Positions 26,022-37,200 of a stretch of DNA of 64,000 bases are shown one piece after another (within the stretch, counting starts at the first letter, position 1; every line of letters begins with the position of its first letter). Both the position numbers and the translations under genes were made by a program. Below the pieces are notes generated by a model. That model saw only the letters and a list, made by a program, of their open reading frames with translations, ran no database searches and was not told where the DNA came from. The stretch covers positions 27,977,611 through 28,041,610 of the forward strand of contig NC_092576.1 of the NCBI RefSeq assembly GCF_037975245.1, read 5' to 3'. The DNA comes from Apostichopus japonicus (taxonomy: Eukaryota > Echinodermata > Holothuroidea > Aspidochirotida > Stichopodidae).

Positions 26022-26640
26022 ACATTTCTACATACGGTAGTAATGGTGCAAATAATGACAAATACAATATATCTATCTATATATATATATATATATATAT
26101 ATATAATGGAACTTAGACAACCTACGCAGCCGTTTTGTGTAACAGTCTAACTTTGATGAAGGTATAACCGTAAGCGCTTCACCCTATCATTTGGTTTCAT
26201 ATTCCAATAAAAAAGCATAGCATGAATTTAGTATGCGAACAGTTGATTATATGTAACACTGGTTTCACTTACACCACTAAACAAAGCAATGTTGGTACTT
26301 CATCCGCTCTATTCAATTTGATTACCACCCAAGAAGTTTACACTTGAACGGAACCTTGAAATTCACGAGTCGTGACCTTCGTCGAGAATATAACATAAAT
26401 GAAACCCAACATTGAAGCTCAGTACTTAATTTATAGACTTCATTGTTAAACTATTTCATTGCAAAATATACTGTCGTATATAGTTCATGATCTCACATAT
26501 TCGGATACATATTTACATAAATACAAAGTATAGATCACTTTAATACTGCTTTAACTTTCTCTCGTTTACAGCATTAGGACCAGTCCGAGCAACTTTTGCT
26601 ACGATTGCAAAGTTTGCAATCGCAGCCTCTTTTTCTAATA
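26022..26640. repeat. Cassette block D, inverted copy
   Basis: Reverse complement of the block at 43031-43631 and 54831-55257; recognisable by TTGAAATTCACGAGTCGTGACC near 26355. It contains a short (TA)n run at 26076-26104. The part encoding the small Cys-rich peptide reading (CDCKL, SKSC, DWS) is present around 26575-26640 in inverted orientation. Confidence 0.65.
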
Positions 26641-27094
26641 TCTATTGTAACGGTCGTGGCAAGACGAAAATTAGGACGGTTTCGTACAAAAGTTGAAGTC
26701 ACCGCAATTTATTTACTCCGCAGTCGCACATAGACTCCATGACTCCGTAAAACTATCGAAATACAAAAATAGAAAACTTACAGTACTAAATACAACATTT
26801 TTATAGTTTGTTTTTTGGCACAAATAAAACTACACAAATTTTTACTATTGCACAAACGTGAACCAGCAAACACACACGAAGAAAGCATTTAGCTTATAAT
26901 ATATAAACACCAAAATACCTCTTTAGCCCTTTAACATCGAGAACATCAAGAAACCACTGGTCCCTATTACGAACAGCATTATATTACGAGGCATTACTTT
27001 CTAACCATTTCGCAAGTAATATCAGATATGTAAAATTATGTATCCTGGCTAGACGCAACCAACGCCAATAGTCCCTTTTCCGTGTGCGCCCAAC

Positions 27095-27100
<6 letters not shown>
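26641..27100. other. No gene recognised
   Basis: Not shared with the other cassettes as far as I can see; no open frame of note. It ends at the (TA)n run that borders the Penelope composite. Confidence 0.4.

Positions 27101-27150
<50 letters not shown>
27101..27150. repeat. (TA)n microsatellite at Penelope border
   Basis: TA run marking the left limit of both the Penelope composite and the duplicated 6.5-kb segment; the counterpart is 57420-57500. Confidence 0.9.
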
Positions 27151-27155
<5 letters not shown>

Positions 27156-27257
27156 TGTCTGTTGGCGTGTGTTGGAAAGTAAGATATATCCACAAGAAAA
27201 AAATGGAAAAAAATGATACTTTCATTTCCAACCTTATTACTTAGAACGTTAAATTGG

Positions 27258-27302
27258 TTACAAAATATTTCGAGCGTTAACACGGCTCTTCTTTAGTAGT
27301 AA
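27258..27302 (-). ncRNA. Degenerate hammerhead-like motif, PLE-1a minus arm
   Basis: Same layout as 31085-31127 on the minus strand, but the core CTGAAGA reads CTAAAGA. The invariant G is lost and the motif is unlikely to cleave. Confidence 0.45.
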
Positions 27303-27413
27303 CGAAATGGAAGAAACTAGACCTTATTGGTATTTAGCTTAGCATGTATGCTCATAAAAGAGAGATCTCTGTTGAGCCCATTGTTGTGTGTGTGTTGAGG
27401 CGTAAGATAGTTT

Positions 27414-28143
27414 TTAGTTCCCGGTTGCTTCTTTCATGAGCGGTTTGAAGAAGCCGTAGAGAATGACAAATTTATGGTCAGATAAGTTGTGATTGGGGAG
27501 ATTAAATTGTTCAGCAACAGGAAAACCTGGGTTATTTTTGCGGATACTTAGTTTGTGATTATTGAAGCGGAGTCTGAACTTTGTGCTGGTTTCGCCAATA
27601 TAGGTGACCTGGGGCCACTTGCAACAATACAGCAGGTAGATGACATTGGCTGAGTCGCAACCAAATCTACCAGGTCTCAGAGTAGTGCCTGAGGCCCGGT
27701 GGAGGAAAGCGGGGGGGGGGGGGGTTCGAGGTGTGTGCACACCAAGCATCTAGGTTTGTTACAGGGGATGTTACCACTGTCAGGTTCATTACTGGGTGGG
27801 GCGAGATTAGTGCGAACCAGCACTGAGCGGATGTTACGTGGTTGTCTATAGGCTATGACAGGGGGGCTTTGATAGGCTATGACAGGGGGGCTTTGAAGAG
27901 TTCAGCTATTCTGGGGTCCGAACCTAGGGTGCCCCAACTTGTCTCAGACTCCTTGTTTCTGGCTCCTTCGGTAGAGCGTGTGTTGAGCATCTTGTTGAGG
28001 TGAATATATTTGTCAGGTGTTGAGGAGGCGGTGTTGTTTCTGATGAGTTTATTAAGGATGGGAGAACGGCGGATTAGGGATCCCGGTTTCTCGTTCTTCC
28101 GTTTGAGACTTTTGTTAAGTTCGATATGAAGGGACTTACTCAA
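27414..28143 (-). pseudogene. PLE-1a minus-arm GIY-YIG region
   Basis: The frame 27877-28143 (LNKSLKRKNEKPGSLIRRS..., then SWGTLGSDP) leads into the C-terminal module. That module carries a Cys cluster (CNKPRCLVC), a polyproline tract encoded by a run of 14 G/C, and a GIY-YIG nuclease segment (NVIYLLYC, TYIGET, RLRFNNH). The G/C run is out of frame and a second slip near 27447 changes the C-terminus. The reverse transcriptase is absent from this arm. The strand copy at 57703-58495 is more intact. Confidence 0.7.
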
Positions 28144-31000
28144 ATGAGACTTCCCTGGTTGTCAATCTTTTTTGCCATGAACTCACGACAGGCGCATGTG
28201 TTGGAACTAGGGCTTTCATACTGCCCTACAGCTCAGGTGGACCCCGTGGAACTGACCAATGATTTTAACCAATTCACCGGAAAGTTCGCCTACGAGAATG
28301 GGCAGACAGCAAAGAACCGTCTAACCGCCCACTTATCGTACAACGCAACATAGCCAAGAAGACCTGGACACCACCTGACAACCGTAACGCATTTATAGAC
28401 AGCTTTGTTAATACAGCCAACTCGCATCTTAGTTCATTTCTCTCGTCCATTTGCACCAAAACACCAGCACCCAGCAACTTTGACAGATCAGACCACAAAG
28501 CCCTAAACGAACTCCGTCGCAACTCAGATATAATTATCAAACCAGCAGACAAAGGAGTTGCTATTGTGGTTATGGACACCACCAACTATGTCGCAGAGGC
28601 GCAAAAGCAACTTTCTGACGTCCGTTTCTACGAACTACTGGACAACGATCCCACCTCTCAATACCACAGACACCTAATTTCTTTGGTAAATTCGTTTAAC
28701 GTTAAGGTAAGAGAAGAGGTTGTAAAGCTCATACCCTCCGCCCCCACACCCGCACCCTTCTACACACTCCCCAAAATACATAAACTGAAAGGCCTTGTCA
28801 GCAATAAACATAAGAATGCTGATAAACTGTCAGACCACGAGGTGTTCGAAATCGCTCGTAAACAACATATATTCGCTCCCGGTAGGCCTATTGTGTCTGG
28901 TATTGGTACCCTTACAGAAGACATTTCCGCCTAATATGTTGACTGTAACGGTTGATTCACAATTTCTATGCGTAAAATATATTCATTGATATTTAAACCT
29001 GTTCGTATTTATAATTTGTAAGCTCGGCAGCAATCTCGTGCAATCCTGCATGGCAAATATTCCCAGATGCGGAATTCTTCACATTACAGTACCGCACAAT
29101 GGTAAGTTTAAATTGTTTTGTGTAAGAGGCCGAGACGTCTCTCACTGGGCATTATTCCTCACAGACTGCACAGTCTTTGTGCAGACCGGGCCGACCATGC
29201 ATGTCGCTTAGACACGATTTACTTTCTTTGACACACCTTATTCATGTGAAGTGAATGTCCTCATATGCTGAAGGAATAGCTGTAACTTAAGACCGCCTTA
29301 ACTGAGCCGATATTTGCAAGAGTCCAAGAGGTACGTTAATTTATGTTATGGTTTAGATGTAAGTTTACCCCGGACCTAAAGGCTTCTTCCTGTCCAGTTG
29401 TATATGTATTCGATCGAATGTGCACTTTGTAGTTGTTTGTATAAATATTATTTGTATTTGTAGTTTTCACGAAGGTAAACAAAGAAACGAAGACGAATAA
29501 ATAAAGAGCAACCTTCCGAAGAAGACTCGGTCTTTCTTTGACGGCTACAGTTACATTGACCGTTTTTTTACAACCTCTTCTCCCCAACATACCCAGCTAT
29601 ATTCAAGATAGCACCCACTTTCTTAACAGACTTAAGGAAGTCCCGCCCCTCACTGAAGGCGCCATTCTGGTAACCATGGATGTTTCTGCCCTGTACACCA
29701 ATATCCCCCATAGCGAAGGTGTCCTGGCTTGTAATAAGATGATGGCGTCTAATGATGTCAACCAACATGGTGAGATCTCGCAGCTCATTAAGTTTATACT
29801 TGAGCATAATAACGTTACCTTCAATGGTCGCCATTATCTGCAAACCAAAGGCACAGCCATGGGTACCCGAATGGCCCCCTCATATGCTAATATTTTTTAT
29901 GTATTACCTGGAACAAGAATTACTTTCTTCATCCTCTTACAAACCATGTCTCTGTGTACGTTATATTGATGATATTTTTATGTTATGGGATAAGGGGCGA
30001 ACAAGAACTTGACAACTTTTTCACGTTTGCCAATGATTTTCACGATTCCATAAAGTTTACCACCGAACGGTCCACTAAGCAAATCCCATTCCTCGATGTA
30101 CTCGTCATGATCGAAGATCACAAAATAGAGACATCGGTGTATGCCAAACCCACTGATAGGCACTCTTATTTCCACTTTAATAGTTTTCATCCCCGCCACA
30201 CCCAAAAATTCCATTGTTTACAGCCAGTTACTCAGATACCGGCGTATCTGCTCACATGACCAACCTTTTTTTTAATAAGGCCATTGAACTGTTTGATTTC
30301 TTCCTTCAAAGGGGATACCCGTACCGAATACTTAACTTTCACCTCAAACGGGTTCTGTCTCTACAACGATGTAGTCTCCTAACCTATCGTAAAAAATCTG
30401 TTTCTGATAGACTACCCCTCGTTGTCACCTACCACCCCTCCCTTCGCCCCCTTTTCAATGAAATCAAACAATCTTGGGGGACCCTAGGTTCGGACCCCAC
30501 AATAGCTGAACTCTTCAAAGCCCCCCTGTCATAGCCTGTAGACAACCACGTAACATCCGCTCAGTGCTGGTTCGCACTAATCTCGCCCCACCCAGTAATG
30601 AACCTGACAGTGGTAACATCCCCTGTAACAAACCTAGATGCTTGGTGTGCACACACCTCGAACCCCCCCCCCCCGCTTTCCTCCACCGGGCCTCAGGCAC
30701 TACTCTGAGACCTGGTAGATTTGGATGCGACTCAGCCAATGTCATCGACCTGCTGTATTGTTGCAAGTGGCCCCAGGTCACCTATATTGGCGAAACCAGC
30801 ACAAAGTTCAGACTCCGCTTCAATAATCACAAACTAAGTATCAGCAAAAATAACCCAGGTTTCCCTGTTGCCGAACATTTAATCTCCCCAATCACAACTT
30901 ATCTGACCTCAAATTTGTCATTCTCTACGGCTTCTTCAAAACCGCTCATGAAAGAAGCAACCGGGAACTAAAAACTATCTTACGCCTCAACACACACAAC
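28126..31000 (+). pseudogene. PLE-1a plus-arm reverse transcriptase/GIY-YIG, disrupted
   Basis: In order: N-terminal conserved segment (LELGLSYCPT), KPADKG (about 28540), GRPIVSG (28881), a stop, the solo LTR insertion (28944-29555), motif A (MDVSALYTNIP, about 29675), motif B (KGTAMGTRMAP, about 29847), motif C YIDD (29966-29977, in a shifted frame), PFLDV (30090), WGTLGSDP (30475), Cys cluster and GIY-YIG (YLLYC, TYIGET; 30750-30800), then a frameshift after PVAEH. This is the palm order of a Penelope-type reverse transcriptase followed by its C-terminal nuclease. The stops, slips and insertion make it non-coding. Confidence 0.8.
28944..29555. mobile_element. Solo LTR inside PLE-1a
   Basis: 612 bp with perfect 6-bp terminal inverted repeats TGTAAC...GTTACA and a 5-bp target duplication TTGAC (28939-28943 and 29556-29560). 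A TATAAATA box near 29440 and AATAAATAAA near 29497 fit an LTR. It splits the reverse transcriptase between its GRPIVSG motif and motif A. The same insertion at 59296-59907 shows that it preceded the duplication. Confidence 0.85.
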
Positions 31001-31084
31001 AATGGGCTCAACAGGGATCTCTCTTTTATGAGCATACATGCTAAGCTAAATACCAATAAGGTCTAGTTTCCACCATTTCATTAG

Positions 31085-31127
31085 TACAACTGAAGAAGAG
31101 CCGTGTTAACGCTCGAAATATTTTATA
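31085..31127 (+). ncRNA. Hammerhead ribozyme-like motif in PLE-1a 3' end
   Basis: Core CTGAAGA (matches CUGANGA), a 4-bp helix II (GAGC/GCTC with a 9-nt loop), GAAA, a minimal two-pair helix III, cleavage triplet AUU, and helix I arms TACAA/TTATA with one mismatch. Hammerheads with tiny helix III are known from pseudo-LTRs of Penelope-like elements. Activity is not proven. Confidence 0.6.
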
Positions 31128-31194
31128 ACCTATTTAACGTTCTAATTAATAAAGTTGGAAATGAAAGTATCATTTTTTTCCTTTTTTTTCTTGT

Positions 31195-31195
<1 letters not shown>

Positions 31196-31288
<93 letters not shown>

Positions 31289-31289
31289 T
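31196..31289. repeat. (TA)n microsatellite
   Basis: TA repeat with GTATA and AAATA interruptions following the PLE-1a plus arm. Confidence 0.95.
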
Positions 31290-31862
31290 GGAAAAATGTC
31301 CTACTGTTATTTAGAAAGAACCTTTTCTTGCAAACTGTAGCGATTTGGAAGTTAAAAGTCTTATCTTGCTGAAGCATTCAAACAGAAATGTAATAAAAAC
31401 GTGTCTTTTTGTTTGAAAACATGAACACTGACATTTGTCGTACGAAATGAAGAGATAATACAGAAAGTTGTTCTTAAAGGGGCGTGGTCGTCATGAAATA
31501 TCGACAGCAATCTATTTTTCAATTTTCTCATTGGTTTTAGGTTTGTTGCCAAACAGCATTGTTCATTGTGATGTAAGAGCTTTTAACAGGGGATAAAAAT
31601 TAATTCGTTTTCAGTATTTCTATGTCAAGCTTTTAAAGTTTTTAAATATATATACTACCATATTATAAATTATTACAGTATGCGCTAAGATCGGAAGTGA
31701 CTGATTAGATGGATTCTACTTTAAATTAGAGAAAAGTATAAATGGTATCTGACCACTATTTTCCAAGATGTCTGCCGAACACATGTGTGCAAAACACAGG
31801 CGTTGTTGCCACAGCGGCAGTATGAAGTGCATGCGCTACATATGTACAGTCCTCATCGCACA
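31290..31862. other. No gene recognised; duplicated at 61631-62204
   Basis: No convincing open frame or transposon pair of ends. It is essentially identical in the second copy of the 6.5-kb duplication. Confidence 0.5.
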
Positions 31863-32400
31863 GTGGTTTTAAGGATTAGTACTATATACAGTACATCGAC
31901 AGAATGATGAATAAATGAATATTGGGAACAGAATCTCTTGGTCTTCACTTATTTTAAGAACATAAACTGCGTTAAAAGGAATCTGTGTATGCTACTTTTG
32001 TTGAAGGAATATTCCGTTGGCTGGCAATGTGAAATTTGTATGTGTAAAGAAATATATTACACATTGTTACTTGAAAACCCCATCTCAGTGTCTGGTCCCT
32101 GTTATTGGTTGGATGGAACAAATTTGGACAAACTAGACCATCTATCTACGAGTCCATTGGAATCATGGGGTCCAAGTTTAAAGGTGCTCTGTATTATTCA
32201 TAACGGCAAATGTTATCCCAAAAGCTTAAATTTTCTATAATTATCTTCTTGTTGCTTAATCTTTAAACCTGCATGGATACACATGGAATGTTTGTTTACC
32301 TGTCCAGGTCCTTCTGTGTGAAGAATTTTATCTCCTTTTATTTTTTTTTGGCGATGAATTATTTTTGAACCTCTGGAAAGAAGTGAGTTAAATATTGTAA
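31863..32400. repeat. Cassette flank block L, copy 2
   Basis: Counterpart of 812-1345, with the same open frame of 83 codons (31990-32240, extended upstream in this copy). Confidence 0.75.
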
Positions 32401-32412
32401 AGAACAATGAAA

Positions 32413-32546
32413 ATTGAACTGAATTGAATTGAATTGGATTGAATTGAATTGAATTGGATTGGATTGGATTGAATTGAATTGAATTGAATTGAATTGAATT
32501 GAATTGAATTGAATTGAATTGAACTGAACTGAACTGAATTGAACTG
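32413..32546. repeat. GAATT/GGATT pentanucleotide microsatellite
   Basis: About 26 pentamer units; Gln-Phe-Asn-Ser-Ile open frames on the minus strand are artefacts. Confidence 0.95.
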
Positions 32547-32887
32547 ATGACATCATTCACTCCGTTGTTGCTAGATTCGTTCACGAAATAAACAACCTAA
32601 CGCACGATACAATGTTACCGAGTACTACCTCCAGACTATTGTACTCATCGCCCTGAGTACAAAACGACTAGCTGTGGTGCTGTAGTAACAGGACATGTAA
32701 TAATCCATGTAAAATACGGTGTCTTGGACTAACATACACTATACTTAAAGAGTCAAAGTTATCATGGAAACGTATAACAATAATTTGAAATACCTTTATG
32801 TATCATGTAAGACGTTCATGTGAATTGTATTACAGATATTCTGAAGTCGCCCTGTAGACAAATCAATCACTCTCTCCTATGGGTCAA
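32547..32887. repeat. Conserved block K, copy 3
   Basis: Counterpart of 1403-1749, between the pentanucleotide array and the minisatellite. Confidence 0.8.
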
Positions 32888-34075
32888 TAATAATATCATT
32901 AAACAACACTATACAATATCATATATCAACATTATACAACATAACATATCAACACTATACAATATAAAGTATCAACACTTTACAATTTGATATATCAACA
33001 CTATATAATATAATATATCAACACTATAACAATATAATATATCTATATGATACAATATATCAACACTATATAATACAATATATCAAGACTATATAATATA
33101 ATATATCAACAGTATAACAATATACTATATCAACACTATAACAATATGATATATCATCACTATATGACACAATATATCAACACTATATCATATCATATAT
33201 CAACACTTTATAATATAATATGTCAACACTATATAATGTAATATATCAACATGATATCAATATAATACATCAACACTATAAAATATAATATACCAACACT
33301 ATAAAATATAATATATCAACAATATACAATATAATATATCAACACCATATTATATAATATATCAACACTTTATAATATAATATATTAACACTATATAATA
33401 TAATATATCAACACTACATAATATAATATATCAAAATTATAACAATATAATATATCAACACTATATAATACAATATATCAACACTTTATAATATAATATA
33501 TTAACACTATAACAATATAATATATCAACACTATACAATATAATATATCAATAAAATATAATATATCAACACTATAACAATATAATATATCAACACTTTA
33601 TAATAATATATCAGCACTATATACTATTATATACCAACACTAATCAATACAATATATCAACACTATAACAATATACTTTATCAACACTATAGCAATATAA
33701 TATATCAACACTATATCATATAATATATAAATACTATGTAATACAATATATCAACACTAACAATTTACTATATCAACACTATAACAATATAATATATCAA
33801 CACTATATAATGTAATATATATATACACTATAACAATATACTATATCAACACTATAACAATATAATATATCAACACAATATGATATACAATATATAAACA
33901 CTATGTAATACAATATATCAACACTACAATGTACTATATCAACACAATAGCAATACAATACATCAACACTATATTATATAATATATCAACACTATATAAT
34001 ACAATATATCACCACTAACAATATATATATCAGCACTATAATAATATAATATATCAACACTATAACATAGGATTG
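32888..34075. repeat. AT-rich minisatellite 3' of LRR-D (about 1.2 kb)
   Basis: About 24-bp units with the TATATCAACACTATA core; ends about 45 bp before the LRR-D stop codon. Its first 750 bp are repeated at 63250-64000. Confidence 0.9.
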
Positions 34076-34121
34076 TATAATATATGTAAAACTAACACAA
34101 GCTTAAGACGTTTCTTCTTTT

Positions 34122-35555
34122 TCAGTGTTTAATACAATACAAGACAATACTAGCAATGACACTAACAACAACAACACACAACATTAGTATTCCAACTATT
34201 GTTGTTATATGAAAGTCTAGGATGTGGGAATGTTCAGCAAACGACTGAGTCGTCAAGACTACGGGTGTGACCAGAACTGTAGTGCTTGCACAGTGGCTAG
34301 AAGGCCAGTTCATGAAATCGGTACCTCGATATTCGATTGGGTCATAACATAACATCTCGTATGTAAAATACCCGGTATTCGTTAACCATTTATATATGAA
34401 TATTAACTTGCAATCACAATACCAAGGATTATTTCTCAAGTCAATACCAAAATCACTCAATGAATCCAGAATTCCGTCAGGTAATGATGTCAAGTTATTT
34501 TTCGATATGTCGAGAAAATTCAAACGGTTTAATCCATGGAGTGACGAGACATCCAACCATCTGATCAAATTATCGAACAGGTGAATCGCAGTCAATTCGT
34601 TATTGTTGATGAAAGCATTGGCAGGGATATGGCTAATTTTGTTTTTAAACAACTTCAAAATATGTAGCTTCGGCAGTTGTTTGAATCATTCCACAGGAAT
34701 TTGACGTAATTCATTGTTAGCTAAATTCAAATATTCTAGATTATGAGTTTCGTTCCCAAATATGAAACCATCAACCTGATTTATGCCGTTATTTGGCAGA
34801 ATTAGATCTTGTAGATTCTTCAGACTACAGAAAGAATGATTTTGTAAACGTTTAAGTCTATTTGAGCTCAACGATACCAGCTCTAGGAGACTGGGAAAGG
34901 TACAATCGTTTGGTACTATTAACTCCGATAAGAAATTGCCGTCCAGATACACTTTGCGGTTATTAACAAGTTCCAACAGAGCAAAACGCTCCAGTAGATT
35001 ATTATTTAGATCTATTGAGGTTAAATGTTTTAATCCTATGAACGCACCGGGTGAGATGGTGTGTATTTGATTGTCGACTAAGTACAAGTCGGATAGGTTT
35101 CGGTTGTTCTGGAAAGATGATGATGGCACGGAATCGATTTGGTTCCTATTTAAGAAGACAGTCTCAAGGTAGGACAGAGTTTGCAGTAATTCGATTGGAA
35201 TCCTCGTTAGGTTGTTGCCTGCCAGTTTCAGATACGTAATGAATGAATTGTTTCCAACCAGCGATTCAGTTACAGTCAGTATTTGGTTGTCACTCAGTTC
35301 CAAATAGTACAAGTTAGGGCAGAAAGGAAGGACAATTTGTCCGGTCTGCAAACGTGGAAGGTCGGTGTTTGTGACTATAATCGCCGCCAGCCATGAGATA
35401 GACTGTTGTATCGGAAAGCTAGGCACTGTACCACTGTCACCGTCACAGATGACGGCACTGTAACCGCAATTGCAATATTGCGGACAATTATTGCTTGCCT
35501 GCACAATCACCAGGTTGATGCAAATCATACAAAACCAAGTCAAATTGACATACAT
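34122..35555 (-). pseudogene. LRR-D: LRR family member with one in-frame stop
   Basis: Full-length LRR family gene with the same layout as LRR-A. A single substitution turns a Leu codon (TTA) into TGA at 34686-34688, at the position of Leu291 of LRR-A inside a late LRR. Both sides are in the same frame and otherwise open. The start is taken at 35555 (MYVNLTW; one Tyr codon fewer than its paralogues); an in-frame ATG at 35588 is not shared by the others and is rejected. The upstream part alone would be a secreted protein without LRRCT or membrane segment. Either a very young pseudogene, a null allele, a readthrough gene or a sequencing error. Confidence 0.85.
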
Positions 35556-36535
35556 TGTAATAATTACTGTCTCAGTCTTGTATTTCAAAAGGATGATATC
35601 CAGTTTTTGAAGAATTCTGCCGAAACAATATCAAAAAATGGATTATAAACGTTAGACTATTCAATGGGTGACATAAGTTAAAATACACGGGAACGGCGGA
35701 ACCCGTATTGAGTTAGGGATGGGCGGGTTAGGGGAGGAGCGGGGATGGGGGGCGGGGGGGGTGAGAACAAGATTTCTCAAGCTTTGTCTCCTGAGAAATC
35801 AAAAGTAAACCTGAGTCCCAATGGTAGTGGGGTAGGTAGGAAGCTATCAAAATGTGTGATAGGGGAGGGGACGGAAGGGAGAAAGAAACCGATGCGGGCC
35901 AGTTTGGTTATCCCCCCCCCCAAAAAAAAATTACCTTTCTTGATGTAATATCGGAATTTCTCTTTTATTTCTCGAATATGTGAAATTTATTCTCGACATT
36001 TCAAACTGGCGACATATTTTAATTTTCAAACTTTCCTCGTTTATCATCCAACTTTCGACTTTTTATTCTGGAGATTTCGACTATACTTTATTTGAAAGTT
36101 TCAACTCGTTCCTCAATATTAAGAAAAATTCTTGATAACACTATCGACATTTTGCTCAAGTTATTGGTATCTTACATGTTAACATTTTTACCTCAAAATA
36201 TGTCTATTATAACTTCCATTATTATGATGCAGATATTTCGACTTTACCTTGCAATTGAATCGTTTAACCCAATAGTTCGACTATTTAATTTCTAAATAGT
36301 AACAACTTTTCTCAGAAATGGCGACGAAATGTCGAAATTATTGCAGCATGGTTATATGAATCACATAGATTGATCATTTTAGGGTTGATTAATATATACG
36401 TATACGGGAGTTGAAGTAGGACGCCACATTTCTTTTCAAGGCGGTACCGAGGTGCGATGCAACCATGTTTGTTGTGTACGGATGGACCTGACGACATTTA
36501 TAAATGAATATCGCCAGTTATTATTTTAGTTTATT
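35556..36535 (-). promoter_or_regulatory. Proximal upstream region of LRR-D
   Basis: Long-class upstream region like LRR-A: G-tracts at 35715-35765 (plus strand), the TTCGAC-motif segment (about 35990-36260) and block P2 (36395-36510). It is interrupted at 36535-39930 by the Penelope-like element PLE-2, inserted at the same CAGTTATTAT site that carries the LTR-like element in LRR-A. Confidence 0.5.
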
Positions 36536-36548
36536 AAAATGATTCTAA

Positions 36549-36606
36549 AAAATAAAATAAAACTGTTAGCAAACTGCTTATCCACTAGAGAGCCTGTGTA
36601 ATAGAA
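36549..36606. repeat. Left arm of 58-bp inverted repeat
   Basis: Pairs with 36760-36817 with one mismatch (44 bp perfect: 36563-36606 with 36760-36803). The pseudo-LTR lies in the loop. Confidence 0.9.
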
Positions 36607-36611
36607 ATCGT

Positions 36612-36763
36612 TTTCATCTATCTCATTGTGATTACCGTGCTCATTAACCTGTCTGTATTCTGTGCGTGTTTTTGTCCCCTCTGTTACTGTAACTTGTCAT
36701 TTAGCCTCTGAAGAAGATCCTGCTAGGATCGAAACGTCAGGCCAACTTACTTTTACACATTCT
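36612..36763 (+). repeat. PLE-2 left pseudo-LTR
   Basis: Direct repeat of 39778-39929 with few differences; contains a complete hammerhead-like core. Confidence 0.85.
36704..36742 (+). ncRNA. Hammerhead ribozyme motif in PLE-2 left pseudo-LTR
   Basis: Helix I GCCT/AGGC (4 bp), core CTGAAGA, helix II GATCC/GGATC (5 bp, loop TGCTA), GAAA, two-pair helix III (AC/GU) and a GUC cleavage triplet directly before AGGC. All invariant core positions are met (CUGANGA...GAAA...NUH). Such minimal type I hammerheads are known in Penelope-like elements, where they may act as dimers. Activity is untested. Confidence 0.72.
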
Positions 36764-36817
36764 ATTACACAGGCTCTCTAGTGGATAAGCAGTTTGCTAA
36801 CAGATTTATTTTATTTT
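36760..36817. repeat. Right arm of 58-bp inverted repeat
   Basis: Reverse complement of 36549-36606 (one mismatch). Confidence 0.9.
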
Positions 36818-37200
36818 GATTTTCAGCTGCTCTGTTACTGTAACCCTTCGGGTGATCCTCCTTATTTACTTTGTACTTTGTATTTGTATTCTTGTGTTTC
36901 AGTTTTTCATTTCATTTTTATCATTTACTCATCCCGCTGCTTTCACCATGTCTCACCATTTTCTTTTGTTTCAGAAGCTCAGAAAATTGATGCAAAAATC
37001 CCAGCGCTATTCTTTCTATCTTTGCAACTACAGGTTCTACTCTCTCTCCCGCATTATTCCCTCAGGTCTATAGGTTACACACCAACCAGCACTAGGGACA
37101 CTCCCTCCAGGACTCCAGAGAGATTGGAACCGAGTCTTACACAGCACCTCCATCCGTCTCATCAACATCCTCACCAAACACTGCCGATCGTCCTTAGATA

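Larger units (their letters stand above)
27151..31195. mobile_element. Penelope-like composite PLE-1a (head-to-head arms)
   Basis: Two Penelope-like arms in opposite orientation. The minus arm (27151 to about 28190) carries an N-terminal piece joined directly to the C-terminal GIY-YIG region. The plus arm (about 28126-31195) carries the N-terminal, reverse transcriptase and GIY-YIG regions. The last 0.7 kb of each arm are inverted repeats of each other (27160-27915 versus 30480-31195), and both end at (TA)n. Fold-back and partial tandem structures are typical of Penelope-like elements. The copy at 57501-61552 is almost identical. Confidence 0.8.

Noticed and set aside
32213-32584. Gln-Phe-Asn-Ser-Ile repeat frames here, at 43630-43995 and 62701-62946
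   Set aside because: Translations of the pentanucleotide array.
32888-34075. CRISPR-like look of regularly repeated units
   Set aside because: No unique spacers, highly degenerate AT-rich units and clear eukaryotic context; it is a minisatellite.
35556-35588. Upstream ATG of LRR-D extending the protein by 11 residues
   Set aside because: Not shared by the paralogues and it would precede the signal peptide with charged residues.
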